Source: Chthonomonas sp. UBA2387
Lineage (GTDB): Bacteria; Armatimonadota; Fimbriimonadia; Fimbriimonadales; Fimbriimonadaceae
Reading direction: 5' to 3'
DNA length: 49,295 nucleotides
NCBI GenBank assembly: GCA_002343445.1
Contig: DDSP01000021.1
Coordinates: 1-49,295 of the forward strand
Shown one piece after another: positions 1-6,675 of the stretch (positions are counted from its first letter, which is position 1; each line of letters begins with the position of its first letter). Position numbers and translations under genes: made by a program. Below the pieces are notes generated by a model. It was not told the origin of the DNA, searched no databases, and worked only from the letters and a program-made list of their open reading frames with translations.

Positions 1-21
1 TATTATTGAGACACATCACTA

Positions 22-98
22 GGGGGTGCCACGGTCTGTGGGGGGTCGGGGTCTATCGTCGGTCGCTGCCTCTTGTCCCGCCAGACCATGGCACCCCC
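22..98. repeat. Imperfect inverted repeat (REP/MITE-like hairpin)
   Basis: Arms 22-38 and 82-98 are inverted copies matching at 16 of 17 positions (GGGGGTGCCACGGTCTG against the complement of CAGACCATGGCACCCCC), separated by 43 bases. It lies in a gene-free stretch upstream of the first gene. The TGCCATGG-type core resembles dispersed palindromic intergenic repeats of many high-GC genomes, but no second copy is visible in this window, so the repeat identity is inferred. Confidence 0.45.
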
Positions 99-136
99 GG
101 TTCGGTGGCGTTCACAAGTTCAGGGGCAGGCCGAAG

Positions 137-142
137 TAAACT
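137..142 (+). promoter_or_regulatory. -10 element TAAACT, leaderless start
   Basis: TAAACT ends 6 bases before the ATG at 149, placing transcription start at or next to the start codon. No convincing -35 at normal spacing. Confidence 0.45.
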
Positions 143-148
143 CGCCAC

Positions 149-1141
149 ATGGTCCTCGCCTGCGCTCTCGTCGCCGTCTCCCTGTCTCAACGGGCCAACT
201 TCGTCGTCCCTCCCTTCGACACGTTCGATGGGACGCGATGGGGCGACATCGTGTTCGCCCAAACCACCGACGGCGACATGAAGAAGCGCTACAACACCGC
301 GAAAGCCGAGGTGCGCCCCGAAGCCATCGCCCTCCGCACCAACGAGGCCGATGTCGAAGTCGAGGTGCTGCTCGATGGACGCGGCGACAAGGCGCGCGCC
401 TCCGGCATCCTCGTCAAGTGCAGGCGGCCCATCCTGCTCGCCGACCTGGAACGGCACCTGGGCGCCTCCGAGGCGCGCTACCAACGCGACCGGTGGGAGG
501 ATTGGCGGATCGCCGCATTCGCCGCCAAAGGCATCGCCGCCGCCGTCGCCAACGAGGACTCCGTCCTCGCGCTGCTCCTCTGCACGCCGGACCGGTTGCC
601 CAGCGCCTTGCGCGGGTTCGACCCCGAGCGGACCGACGTGGTTCGCCGACCCGATCCTGGCGAACGGTGGGACCGCGTCATTCGGTTTGGCCGGGTCGTG
701 ATGGACATGGACATTCGCAGCAAGAACCGTCCGCCCGCCCTCGGCGTCCGCGACTTGGATCGCATCCAAGACGACGCCACCTACGACGCTCGCCGGGCGC
801 GAGGCAAGGGCACCATCGCCTACGAACGCGGCGAGTCCGGCGTCTACACCGTGACCATCCGCTCCGGCGAATGGGACGACAAGGGCAAGGCGACCATCAC
901 CGTCAACATCAACTTCCGCGGCGAAACACCGTACGGCGAAGTGACGGCCACCGGGTACGCCTCGGAATCCGTGGACAGGGACTATCGGAACCGCGTCTAC
1001 CGGGTCATCGAGAAGGCGATGGACAACCTGGACCAAGACGTGGCGACCAAAACCGGCCGGCTGGGCCCGCCGCCGATGGACAGCAAACGGCACGAGGCGT
1101 GGCGCATGGTGCTGTCCGTGGGCGCGCCGTACCGCTCGTAA
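149..1141 (+). CDS. Hypothetical exported protein
   Basis: A 330-residue protein with a short hydrophobic N-terminus (VLACALVAVSLS) that could be a signal peptide. No family is recognised. The N-terminal part carries a 'TFDGTRWGDIVFAQTTDGDMKKRY' -like stretch rich in D/T; the middle mixes basic and acidic residues, and the C-terminal third reads like an all-beta domain (GTIAYERGESGVYTVTIRSG) followed by a helix. The start at 149 is supported by a TAAACT -10 element 6 bases upstream. It stands alone, convergent with the DinB-like gene 9 bases downstream. Function unknown; coding status is supported by consistent high-GC codon usage and length. Confidence 0.7.
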   Translation: MVLACALVAVSLSQRANFVVPPFDTFDGTRWGDIVFAQTTDGDMKKRYNTAKAEVRPEAIALRTNEADVEVEVLLDGRGDKARASGILVKCRRPILLADLERHLGASEARYQRDRWEDWRIAAFAAKGIAAAVANEDSVLALLLCTPDRLPSALRGFDPERTDVVRRPDPGERWDRVIRFGRVVMDMDIRSKNRPPALGVRDLDRIQDDATYDARRARGKGTIAYERGESGVYTVTIRSGEWDDKGKATITVNINFRGETPYGEVTATGYASESVDRDYRNRVYRVIEKAMDNLDQDVATKTGRLGPPPMDSKRHEAWRMVLSVGAPYRS

Positions 1142-1150
1142 CGCTGGGCC

Positions 1151-1633
1151 TCATCCCACATAGACGTGCTGGTCGTCCCAACACGTCTGCAGGTAGTCGA
1201 TTTGGCCGGTGTGGAGCGTGGCGTGCCACCCCGGCAGGACCATCAGTTGCGCCATCGGCATCGTCCACCCTTGGCCCGAATCCAGCGTGAGTTCCACGTC
1301 CGCCGCCGTGAGCCCGTCGAGAGCGGACAGGACTTCGGCGGTGCCCGCGCGAAACACGCGTTCCATCTCTGCTCGGTCGGTCAGGGCCATCTCCTCGGCG
1401 TCCCGCTCGGCCAGCCACGCTCCAAGGTCGGCCGGTGTGGGCAGTCGCCGCTCGCGGATCATGGCCGCGAACCGCCCGGCATACAGGGCAGCGTGCGCCG
1501 CGATCCGGATGGCGGACTTCGCCGTCGGCGTCGGAGTCCAGACGAGTTTGTCGTCGGGGACGTGGGAGAAGTTGCGCAAGAACATCTCCATGCCGCTCAC
1601 GGCGCGTTGCTTGGCGGATTCGATCGGGTCCAT
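1151..1633 (-). CDS. DinB superfamily protein
   Basis: About 160 residues of the DinB/YfiT-type four-helix bundle. The opening helix (DPIESAKQRAVSGMEMFLRNFSHVPDDKLVWTP) matches the family start, with metal-ligand-type histidines in AAHAALYAGRFA and in GWHATLHTGQIDYLQ near the C-terminus; the three-His arrangement is typical of members that bind a divalent metal. These proteins are often thiol-dependent transferases, but substrate cannot be predicted here. An in-frame GTG at 1654 would add seven residues; the ATG at 1633 is preferred because a CAGAAT element lies just upstream and the family begins there. Probably a single-gene unit, as the next same-strand gene ends at 1662. Confidence 0.85.
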   Translation of the reverse strand: MDPIESAKQRAVSGMEMFLRNFSHVPDDKLVWTPTPTAKSAIRIAAHAALYAGRFAAMIRERRLPTPADLGAWLAERDAEEMALTDRAEMERVFRAGTAEVLSALDGLTAADVELTLDSGQGWTMPMAQLMVLPGWHATLHTGQIDYLQTCWDDQHVYVG

Positions 1634-1661
1634 CGGTGGGCTATTCTGACGCACTGGGCGA

Positions 1662-3257
1662 TCAGCGGGGGCTCTTCCACCCTTGGCGCGTGACGATGGG
1701 CACGTAGCCGACGCCTAGCCCGCGCGGCGGCTCGACGATCAGCGCCGGATCGATGCTGGCCAGTTGGCCGACCGTGTTGGGCGGCAGGTAGTCGCGGCCC
1801 TTGGTCCACGTGCGGTGGATCTTCTCGGCCCGCTTCTGGATGGCCTCTCGCTCGGCAGGGGTCAGGTCGGCGTTCATCAGCGCGGGCTGGTCGGCGAAGC
1901 GGTACCAGTAGAAGGTGACTTCGCTGCCGTCGCCGAGAGTTCGGGTGAAGGGTCCCGCCGCCGGCCCCGGCTTCTTCCACGTGGAGGCTGGGTCGTCGGG
2001 CGTGACGTAGGGCTCGGTGGGCCGTTTCGGTGCGGGGAACTCGGCCTGGCGCAGACCCGTCTCGGCTGGAACCGCGTCGGGCGCGACGACGACCCACCGC
2101 TCTTTGCCATCGGGCGACTGCATCAGTTTGTAGTATTCGGGCAGCGTCAGCACCGGCCCCGCCTGCCGAGATAGGAACTCGCGCTTCCAGCGAATGCCGT
2201 AGGTCCACTGGTCGAGCGCGACGGGGTTCGCGTAGGACGCCCAGTCGACCTCGGGCGCCTTGTCCCGGTCGCCGCCGGGCACGTAGATCTTCCAAGTCGA
2301 GTAACCCCCGCCCTTGAACGTATGAACCGCCGATGCCGATTCGACGACCAACCCTGGTGTGGCGCGGCCCCCGCCGAACCAGCCCTCGACTTGATTCCAC
2401 AGGGCATCTTTGTTGTAAGCCGTGATGCGGTGGATCAGCGGCGATTCGCGTTGGGCTTGCCCCGGAAAGTGGGTGGGCGCGACGCGGGCGAACGTGTTGC
2501 CGTCGCGATCCTTGCCGATCATGGCCGGGATGTGCTGCGTTTCCATCTGGACCGCTTTGTTGGGTTCCGAGGGGCGCGAATCGAGGAACTGGCCGGCCTT
2601 GCTCGGGTCTTCGGCCGAAGCCTTCGACCAGAAGTAGGGGGTGAAGAACGCGACCGGACCCTTGAAGTTCGCCGTGTTGAGGAACAGCGTCCAGCAATGG
2701 TTGCCCGTGGGGACGTCCTTGCCCGCCGTCTTCGTCTTGGGTTCGGTCAGCGGCAGCGGCAGGTAGCCGTAGCCGAACAGTTCGCCCCTCGTGCCTTGCT
2801 TGAGGTTGAGCCCATCGGGCGGCCAAAGCACCCACGGGCTGAGTTGAGCCACCCCGTACAGCCCGGTCGGGTTCTGCCAGTTCCGGCCCTTGCCCGCGCC
2901 CGGGCCGTTGGCCCACTCGCTGAAGTTCAGGGTGACGCCACCCATGATGAACTTGGGCGTCTCGGTGGCGAACCGTGTGTCGCGCCACCATCCCAGCCCG
3001 CCTTCGATGTCGGTGTAGTGGTCTTTGGGGGCTTGGCCCTCGAACTGGGGGAACATCCACGTGCCGAACAGCCCGCTCTGGAAATCCGAGCCGGGGTACG
3101 ACTGGAGCAGGGGCCAAGCGGCGACGTACATCGAGAAGCCCGCGTTGTAGGTGGCCGGGACCCGCTCGTGGGGCACGATGAGGTAGCCCGCCATCTCGGT
3201 GGCTTGCGGCTGGTTGGTCGTCAGGGCGAGAAGCGCCGCGATCAAGGAAGAGGTCAT
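1662..3257 (-). CDS. Hypothetical exported protein, 531 aa
   Basis: Starts MTSSLIAALLALTTNQPQA, a plausible signal peptide, and is rich in aromatic residues (GGLGWWRDTRF, NGPGAGKGRNW, SPWVLWPPDG), suggesting a carbohydrate-binding or beta-rich extracellular fold. No catalytic motif is recognised. The ATG overlaps the stop of the upstream esterase gene (ATGA at 3254-3257), so the two are translationally coupled and probably act together. The long upstream extension of the same reading frame lies inside the esterase gene and is not coding. The stop is followed by a short gap to the DinB-like gene. A role in polysaccharide handling is inferred only from the neighbour. Confidence 0.75.
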   Translation of the reverse strand: MTSSLIAALLALTTNQPQATEMAGYLIVPHERVPATYNAGFSMYVAAWPLLQSYPGSDFQSGLFGTWMFPQFEGQAPKDHYTDIEGGLGWWRDTRFATETPKFIMGGVTLNFSEWANGPGAGKGRNWQNPTGLYGVAQLSPWVLWPPDGLNLKQGTRGELFGYGYLPLPLTEPKTKTAGKDVPTGNHCWTLFLNTANFKGPVAFFTPYFWSKASAEDPSKAGQFLDSRPSEPNKAVQMETQHIPAMIGKDRDGNTFARVAPTHFPGQAQRESPLIHRITAYNKDALWNQVEGWFGGGRATPGLVVESASAVHTFKGGGYSTWKIYVPGGDRDKAPEVDWASYANPVALDQWTYGIRWKREFLSRQAGPVLTLPEYYKLMQSPDGKERWVVVAPDAVPAETGLRQAEFPAPKRPTEPYVTPDDPASTWKKPGPAAGPFTRTLGDGSEVTFYWYRFADQPALMNADLTPAEREAIQKRAEKIHRTWTKGRDYLPPNTVGQLASIDPALIVEPPRGLGVGYVPIVTRQGWKSPR

Positions 3258-4177
3258 CGCGTGCCTCGGCGCATCAGGTCGGTCATAGCGCGGCCCATAG
3301 CGTCGCCGATCAGGTAGTAGGTCTCCCCGCTGCTGTTCCAATGGTAGCCTTGGTCGCTGGGCGAGACCTCGGCGGGACGCCAAAACGCGCGTGTGCCGAC
3401 GAACGCGACATTGCCTTTGAATTCGGGGTGCTGGGCGACGGCCGCTTGGGCGCGCATCAGGTCGAGCGCCCGCTCGTTCTTCTCCTCGTGCCCGCCCATG
3501 CCCGTTTCCGCGATGACGAAGGGGAGGTTGGGCGCGCCAAGGTCCTTCCGGATGTCGCGGATGAAGTTCGCCATGTTGCGCTCGTATTCTTGGACGAACG
3601 CGCCGTTGATGCGGTCGTTCCAGCCTTGGTGCCACCCAAAGCCCGCCAACTGAACGGCTCGACCCTTCAACTCGGGAAACTCCTCGCCCACGTTGGCCAA
3701 GACCGCTTTGGCGAGGCGCACGACCTCGATGTAGTAGGGGCCAACGGTGCCGCCCGAACTAGGTGGACGGAAGTCCTCGGCCAGGCTCTTGCCGCCCCAA
3801 GCGAGCTTGACGAGCAGCACGGGTTCGCGCGTGGCCTCCCCCACCACGTTGCCGAATCCCAACTCCGGCCCGATGCAATCCGGGCCTGCGCCGAAGCCGA
3901 CGGTGAGCGGGCCCTTCCGGTCGAGGTAGTGGATCCACACGTCGTCCCGTACCTTCCAGGAACCGTCGCGCGCCAGCAGACCCTTGAACTTCGCATCGCT
4001 GGCCGGGTTCTTGGCGACGTGTTCCAAGCTGCCCAGGCCGTTGTTGCGCTTCGGGTCGGCGGCGATGAAGCCGTGCCCCACCATGTTCGACTGGCCCGCC
4101 AGGACGAACGCTTTGACCGGCGGACGCTGGGCCGCAAGCGGCCATCCGGAGAGCGCGACCAAAACGAGCGACACCAT
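3254..4177 (-). CDS. Exported SGNH hydrolase, sialate O-acetylesterase-like (SASA/DUF303)
   Basis: A 307-residue hydrolase of the SASA family, which removes acetyl esters from sialic acid or plant-type polysaccharides. After a signal peptide (MVSLVLVALSGWPLAAQ) come block I with nucleophile Ser30 (LAGQSNMVGHG), GGKSLAEDF (block II Gly) and GWHQGWND (block III; WHQGE/D-N type). The catalytic His is probably the one in DQGYHWNSSGE near the C-terminus. The ATG at 4177 is chosen because the signal peptide begins there and a TAAAGT -10 lies 7 bases upstream. It heads a two-gene operon with the unknown exported protein at 1662-3257 and is divergent from the YCII gene. Confidence 0.88.
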   Translation of the reverse strand: MVSLVLVALSGWPLAAQRPPVKAFVLAGQSNMVGHGFIAADPKRNNGLGSLEHVAKNPASDAKFKGLLARDGSWKVRDDVWIHYLDRKGPLTVGFGAGPDCIGPELGFGNVVGEATREPVLLVKLAWGGKSLAEDFRPPSSGGTVGPYYIEVVRLAKAVLANVGEEFPELKGRAVQLAGFGWHQGWNDRINGAFVQEYERNMANFIRDIRKDLGAPNLPFVIAETGMGGHEEKNERALDLMRAQAAVAQHPEFKGNVAFVGTRAFWRPAEVSPSDQGYHWNSSGETYYLIGDAMGRAMTDLMRRGTR

Positions 4178-4184
4178 GACGTGG

Positions 4185-4190
4185 ACTTTA
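4185..4190 (-). promoter_or_regulatory. -10 element TAAAGT for the esterase operon
   Basis: On the minus strand TAAAGT ends 7 bases before the ATG at 4177, predicting a leaderless mRNA. It overlaps the possible -35 (TTACCA, 4188-4193) of the divergent gene, so the two promoters compete for the same 46-base gap. Confidence 0.5.
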
Positions 4191-4216
4191 CCAGCGCATG
4201 CGTCGGGGTCTATACT
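4188..4216 (+). promoter_or_regulatory. Promoter TTACCA-17-TATACT, leaderless start
   Basis: TATACT (4211-4216) lies 7 bases before the ATG at 4224. A weak -35, TTACCA (4188-4193), is 17 bases upstream of it. Confidence 0.5.
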
Positions 4217-4223
4217 CGCCCCC

Positions 4224-4559
4224 ATGCGAGTCTTGGTCGCCATCCACCACGCCGACGACTACCAGCCGGAGATCGCCGAGGACGACTCGGCCCGCGCCGA
4301 CATCGATGCCCTGAACGAGGCCATGGTGGCGGCGGGGGTGCGGGTGTTCGTCGGCGGGCTGCATCCCGCCCGCGAGGCGCGTTCGTTGCGGTTGGCTGGG
4401 GGCGAGGTCTCTATTGACGACGGGCCGTATCTCGCCACGAGCGAGCACGTCGGCGGGTTCTGGGTGCTGGACGTGGCGGATTGGGACGAGGCGCTCGCGT
4501 GGGGCCGCCGAGCCGCGCTCGCTTGCCGTGCCCCGGTGGAAGTGCGGCAGTTCCACTGA
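4224..4559 (+). CDS. YCII-related (DGPF-type) protein
   Basis: A 111-residue ferredoxin-like-fold protein of the YCII/DGPF family. The family signature is seen as an N-terminal beta strand (MRVLVAIHHADDY), a central VFVGGLHPAREARSLRL segment, then SIDDGPYLATSEHVGGFWVLDV and the helix WDEALAWGRRA. Such proteins are often encoded next to ECF sigma factors, but none is present here, so the role is unknown; some relatives carry a His-Asp pair that suggests enzymatic activity. The start is fixed by the TATACT element 7 bases upstream and by family length. The reading frame stays open further upstream, but that part lies inside the divergent esterase gene. Confidence 0.85.
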   Translation: MRVLVAIHHADDYQPEIAEDDSARADIDALNEAMVAAGVRVFVGGLHPAREARSLRLAGGEVSIDDGPYLATSEHVGGFWVLDVADWDEALAWGRRAALACRAPVEVRQFH

Positions 4560-4563
4560 GGAT

Positions 4564-4770
4564 TCACGGTCCGTTCGGGGCGGCCCGACCAATGCGAATC
4601 AGGAATCGGAGGGCTTCGTTCACTGCCTCCGACGTGGGGAAGACCTCGGCAACGTCCGGAGCCAGCTCGATGTTTTCGCTCTTGGTGCGCCGCTCTGGGC
4701 CAGAAGCCACCCGCTTGAGTTGCGTCAAGTCGTACTCGGGTCTCAGGTTGTCTTCAAGGGTCTTCTTCAT
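4564..4770 (-). CDS. Antitoxin-like protein of a BrnT-type module
   Basis: A 68-residue acidic/basic protein reading RPEYDLTQLKRVASGPERR then ELAPDVAEVFPTSEAVNEALRFLI. The RPEYD...L(D/A)PDVA..FP.SE.VNEALR pattern is that of small proteins regularly found directly after BrnT toxins; the C-terminal helix is reminiscent of a ribbon-helix-helix antitoxin of the BrnA type, but the N-terminus is short. Its ATG lies inside the toxin's last codons (17-base overlap), so translation is coupled. Expected role: bind and neutralise the toxin and repress the shared promoter. Function is inferred from context and pattern, not from a definite domain. Confidence 0.75.
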   Translation of the reverse strand: MKKTLEDNLRPEYDLTQLKRVASGPERRTKSENIELAPDVAEVFPTSEAVNEALRFLIRIGRAAPNGP

Positions 4771-5029
4771 AGCTCTTACGCTCTGTTCGCGTCATTTCTC
4801 TTGCGCTGATGATCCGTACCGAGTCGCCACGTTCAGTATACGATACGACCAGGCAACGACCTTGGCTCGATGACCCGAAGATCAGGAACCGGTGCTCGCC
4901 CTCCGAGTGATCGGGGTCTTGAAACACGAGGAAGAACGGGTCCATGAAGACTGAAGAAGCCTCATCAAACGAGACTCCGTGCTTGTCGAAGTTGCGCGCC
5001 TCCTTGCTGTCGTCCCACGCGAAGGTCAT
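4754..5029 (-). CDS. brnT: BrnT family toxin
   Basis: A 91-residue protein matching BrnT, a RelE-fold ribonuclease toxin. The N-terminal FAWDDSKEARNFDKHGVSFDEAS block is the hallmark (W/D.K...N..KHGVSFEEA), followed by a DPDHSEGEHRFLIFG strand, then LVVSYTERGDSVRIISAREMTRTERKSYEE, which carries the R-I-I-SAR-(A/E) motif of the active-site strand. Toxin-first order with an overlapping antitoxin is normal for brnTA. The ATG at 5029 is preferred over an in-frame ATG at 5038 because a perfect TATAAT spans 5037-5042, seven bases before it, and would overlap the earlier codon. Confidence 0.88.
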   Translation of the reverse strand: MTFAWDDSKEARNFDKHGVSFDEASSVFMDPFFLVFQDPDHSEGEHRFLIFGSSSQGRCLVVSYTERGDSVRIISAREMTRTERKSYEEDP

Positions 5030-5036
5030 ACCGCCC

Positions 5037-5042
5037 ATTATA
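5037..5042 (-). promoter_or_regulatory. -10 element TATAAT of the toxin-antitoxin operon
   Basis: Perfect TATAAT on the minus strand, seven bases before the toxin ATG at 5029, with no space for a Shine-Dalgarno; predicts a leaderless transcript. No good -35 is seen. Likely target of toxin-antitoxin autoregulation. Confidence 0.55.
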
Positions 5043-5074
5043 TTGAGCCGCCAGCGAACCAGCACCATCGCGGC

Positions 5075-5080
5075 TAAAAT
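5075..5080 (+). promoter_or_regulatory. -10 element TAAAAT, leaderless start
   Basis: TAAAAT ends 8 bases before the ATG at 5089; the spacer is GGGGGGAC. Back-to-back with the toxin promoter 33 bases away. Confidence 0.5.
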
Positions 5081-5088
5081 GGGGGGAC

Positions 5089-6672
5089 ATGACCGCAGTC
5101 CCCCTGCTCCTCGCCTTGGTCGCCGCACCCCAGCACGCCTCTGGAGGCGCGCTCAAGCTCGAGCAGGCCGCCTACGACGTCCTCTCCTACGATGTCGCCA
5201 TCAGCGTCGCGCCCGCCAGCAAGACCCTGAGCGGGACGACGATCATGGAGGCCAAGACGGTCATCCCCACGGCCACCATCCTCCTCGACCTCGACGACCC
5301 GTACACGGTCACCAAGCTCACCGATGGGAAGACCGAACTGCGATACGACCGGCTGAAGGGCGCGATCCGCGTCTACTTCCCCCTTTCCAAGCAGCCGGGC
5401 GAGGCGATCCGCATCGAAACCACGTATTCGGGAACGCCCCACGTCGCCCGGAACGCGCCCTGGGATGGCGGCATCGTGTGGGCCAAGACGGCCAGCGGGG
5501 CCGATTGGATCTCGGTCGCCCTGCAAGGGGCGGGCGCCGACCTCATCTTCCCGTGCAAGGACCACCCCTCCGACCGGCCGGACAAAGCCACCATGCGGCT
5601 GACCGTTCCGGACCCGCTCATCGGTGTAGGGCCGGGCGTCCTCAAAGAAGCGCTCAAGAACCGAGACGCCACCACCACCTACGTGTGGCACATGCCGCTG
5701 CCCATCAACAACTACTCGCTGGTGTTCAACGCCGCCCCGTACACGTTGGTGAAAGACTCGGCGCGATCGGTAGGGGGCCATAACGTCCCCATCCACTACT
5801 ACGTGTTGCCCGAGAACGCCGACAAGGCGCCGCGACTGATCGAAGAGCAAAAGAAGTATCTGGCGTTCATGGAGAGGTTCTGCGGGCCGTTCCCGTTCCG
5901 CACGGTAAAGCTGGGCATCGTCGAAACGCCCCACCTGGGCATGGAGCACTCGACGGCCATCGCCTACGGCAACCGCTACCGGTTCGCCCAAGACGGGCTG
6001 GATTGGCTGCTGCTCCACGAGTTCGGCCACGAGTGGTGGGCGAACCTGGTGGCCAACGCCGACTGGCGCGACATGTGGATTCACGAAGGGTTCCAGAGCT
6101 TCCTCGACACGTTCTACATCGAGCAGATCCGGGGCAAAGACGCCTACTTCGCCGGGATGCACGACCGAAAGCGCCGCGTCCGCAACCAAGCGCCGGTCGC
6201 TCCGCGCGCGGAGACTTCCAGCGAAGCCTATGGCGGCGACATCTACGACAAGGGCGCGTTGGTGCTGCACTCGCTGCGCTACTTGATCGGCGACGACGCG
6301 TTCCTGCGTTCGATCCGGCGCATGGCGTACCCGACCCCGGAATCCGAGAAGTGGACCGATGGGCGGGCGTTGCGCTTGGTGACCACGGACGACTTCGTGA
6401 CCATCGCCTCGCGCGAGTCGGGGCAGGACCTGCGCTGGTTCTTCGAAGTCTATGTGCGACAGGCCAAGCTGCCCACGCTGAAGTCGGAGACGGTAGATGG
6501 TGCGTTGCGCCTGGAGTGGGCGACGCCCGAGAACCTCCCGTTCGACATGCCGATCGACGTGGTGGTGGAGGGGCGGACGGTGCGCGTTCCCATGCGCGGC
6601 AGGCGCGGCTCGGTGCCCTTCTCCGGGACGCCCCCCGCCATTGATCCGAACGGGTGGGTGTTGAGGCAGTAG
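5089..6672 (+). CDS. Exported M1 family zinc metallopeptidase
   Basis: A 527-residue aminopeptidase-type enzyme with a signal peptide (MTAVPLLLALVAAPQHASGG). The N-terminal beta domain (about 25-230) precedes the catalytic domain, in which GMEHST (284-289) replaces the classical GAMEN exopeptidase motif and HEFGH (310-314) with Glu333 forms the HEXXH-X18-E zinc site. The catalytic Tyr is probably the one in SEAYGGDIYDKGALVLHSLR. A GMEH form is usual in secreted bacterial M1 members. The protein lacks the large C-terminal ERAP-like domain, ending after a short beta module, which is typical for this length. Probably cotranscribed with the ankyrin gene that begins 3 bases after its stop. Confidence 0.92.
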   Translation: MTAVPLLLALVAAPQHASGGALKLEQAAYDVLSYDVAISVAPASKTLSGTTIMEAKTVIPTATILLDLDDPYTVTKLTDGKTELRYDRLKGAIRVYFPLSKQPGEAIRIETTYSGTPHVARNAPWDGGIVWAKTASGADWISVALQGAGADLIFPCKDHPSDRPDKATMRLTVPDPLIGVGPGVLKEALKNRDATTTYVWHMPLPINNYSLVFNAAPYTLVKDSARSVGGHNVPIHYYVLPENADKAPRLIEEQKKYLAFMERFCGPFPFRTVKLGIVETPHLGMEHSTAIAYGNRYRFAQDGLDWLLLHEFGHEWWANLVANADWRDMWIHEGFQSFLDTFYIEQIRGKDAYFAGMHDRKRRVRNQAPVAPRAETSSEAYGGDIYDKGALVLHSLRYLIGDDAFLRSIRRMAYPTPESEKWTDGRALRLVTTDDFVTIASRESGQDLRWFFEVYVRQAKLPTLKSETVDGALRLEWATPENLPFDMPIDVVVEGRTVRVPMRGRRGSVPFSGTPPAIDPNGWVLRQ

Positions 6673-6675
6673 CCG

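Noticed and set aside
2322..3317. 331-codon plus-strand frame over the 531-aa exported protein
   Set aside because: Typical GC-shadow composition without a start signal; the other strand has a signal peptide and coupled start.
5935..5952. GMEH instead of GAMEN in the M1 peptidase
   Set aside because: Looked like a missing exopeptidase motif, but GMEH forms are normal in secreted bacterial M1 members.
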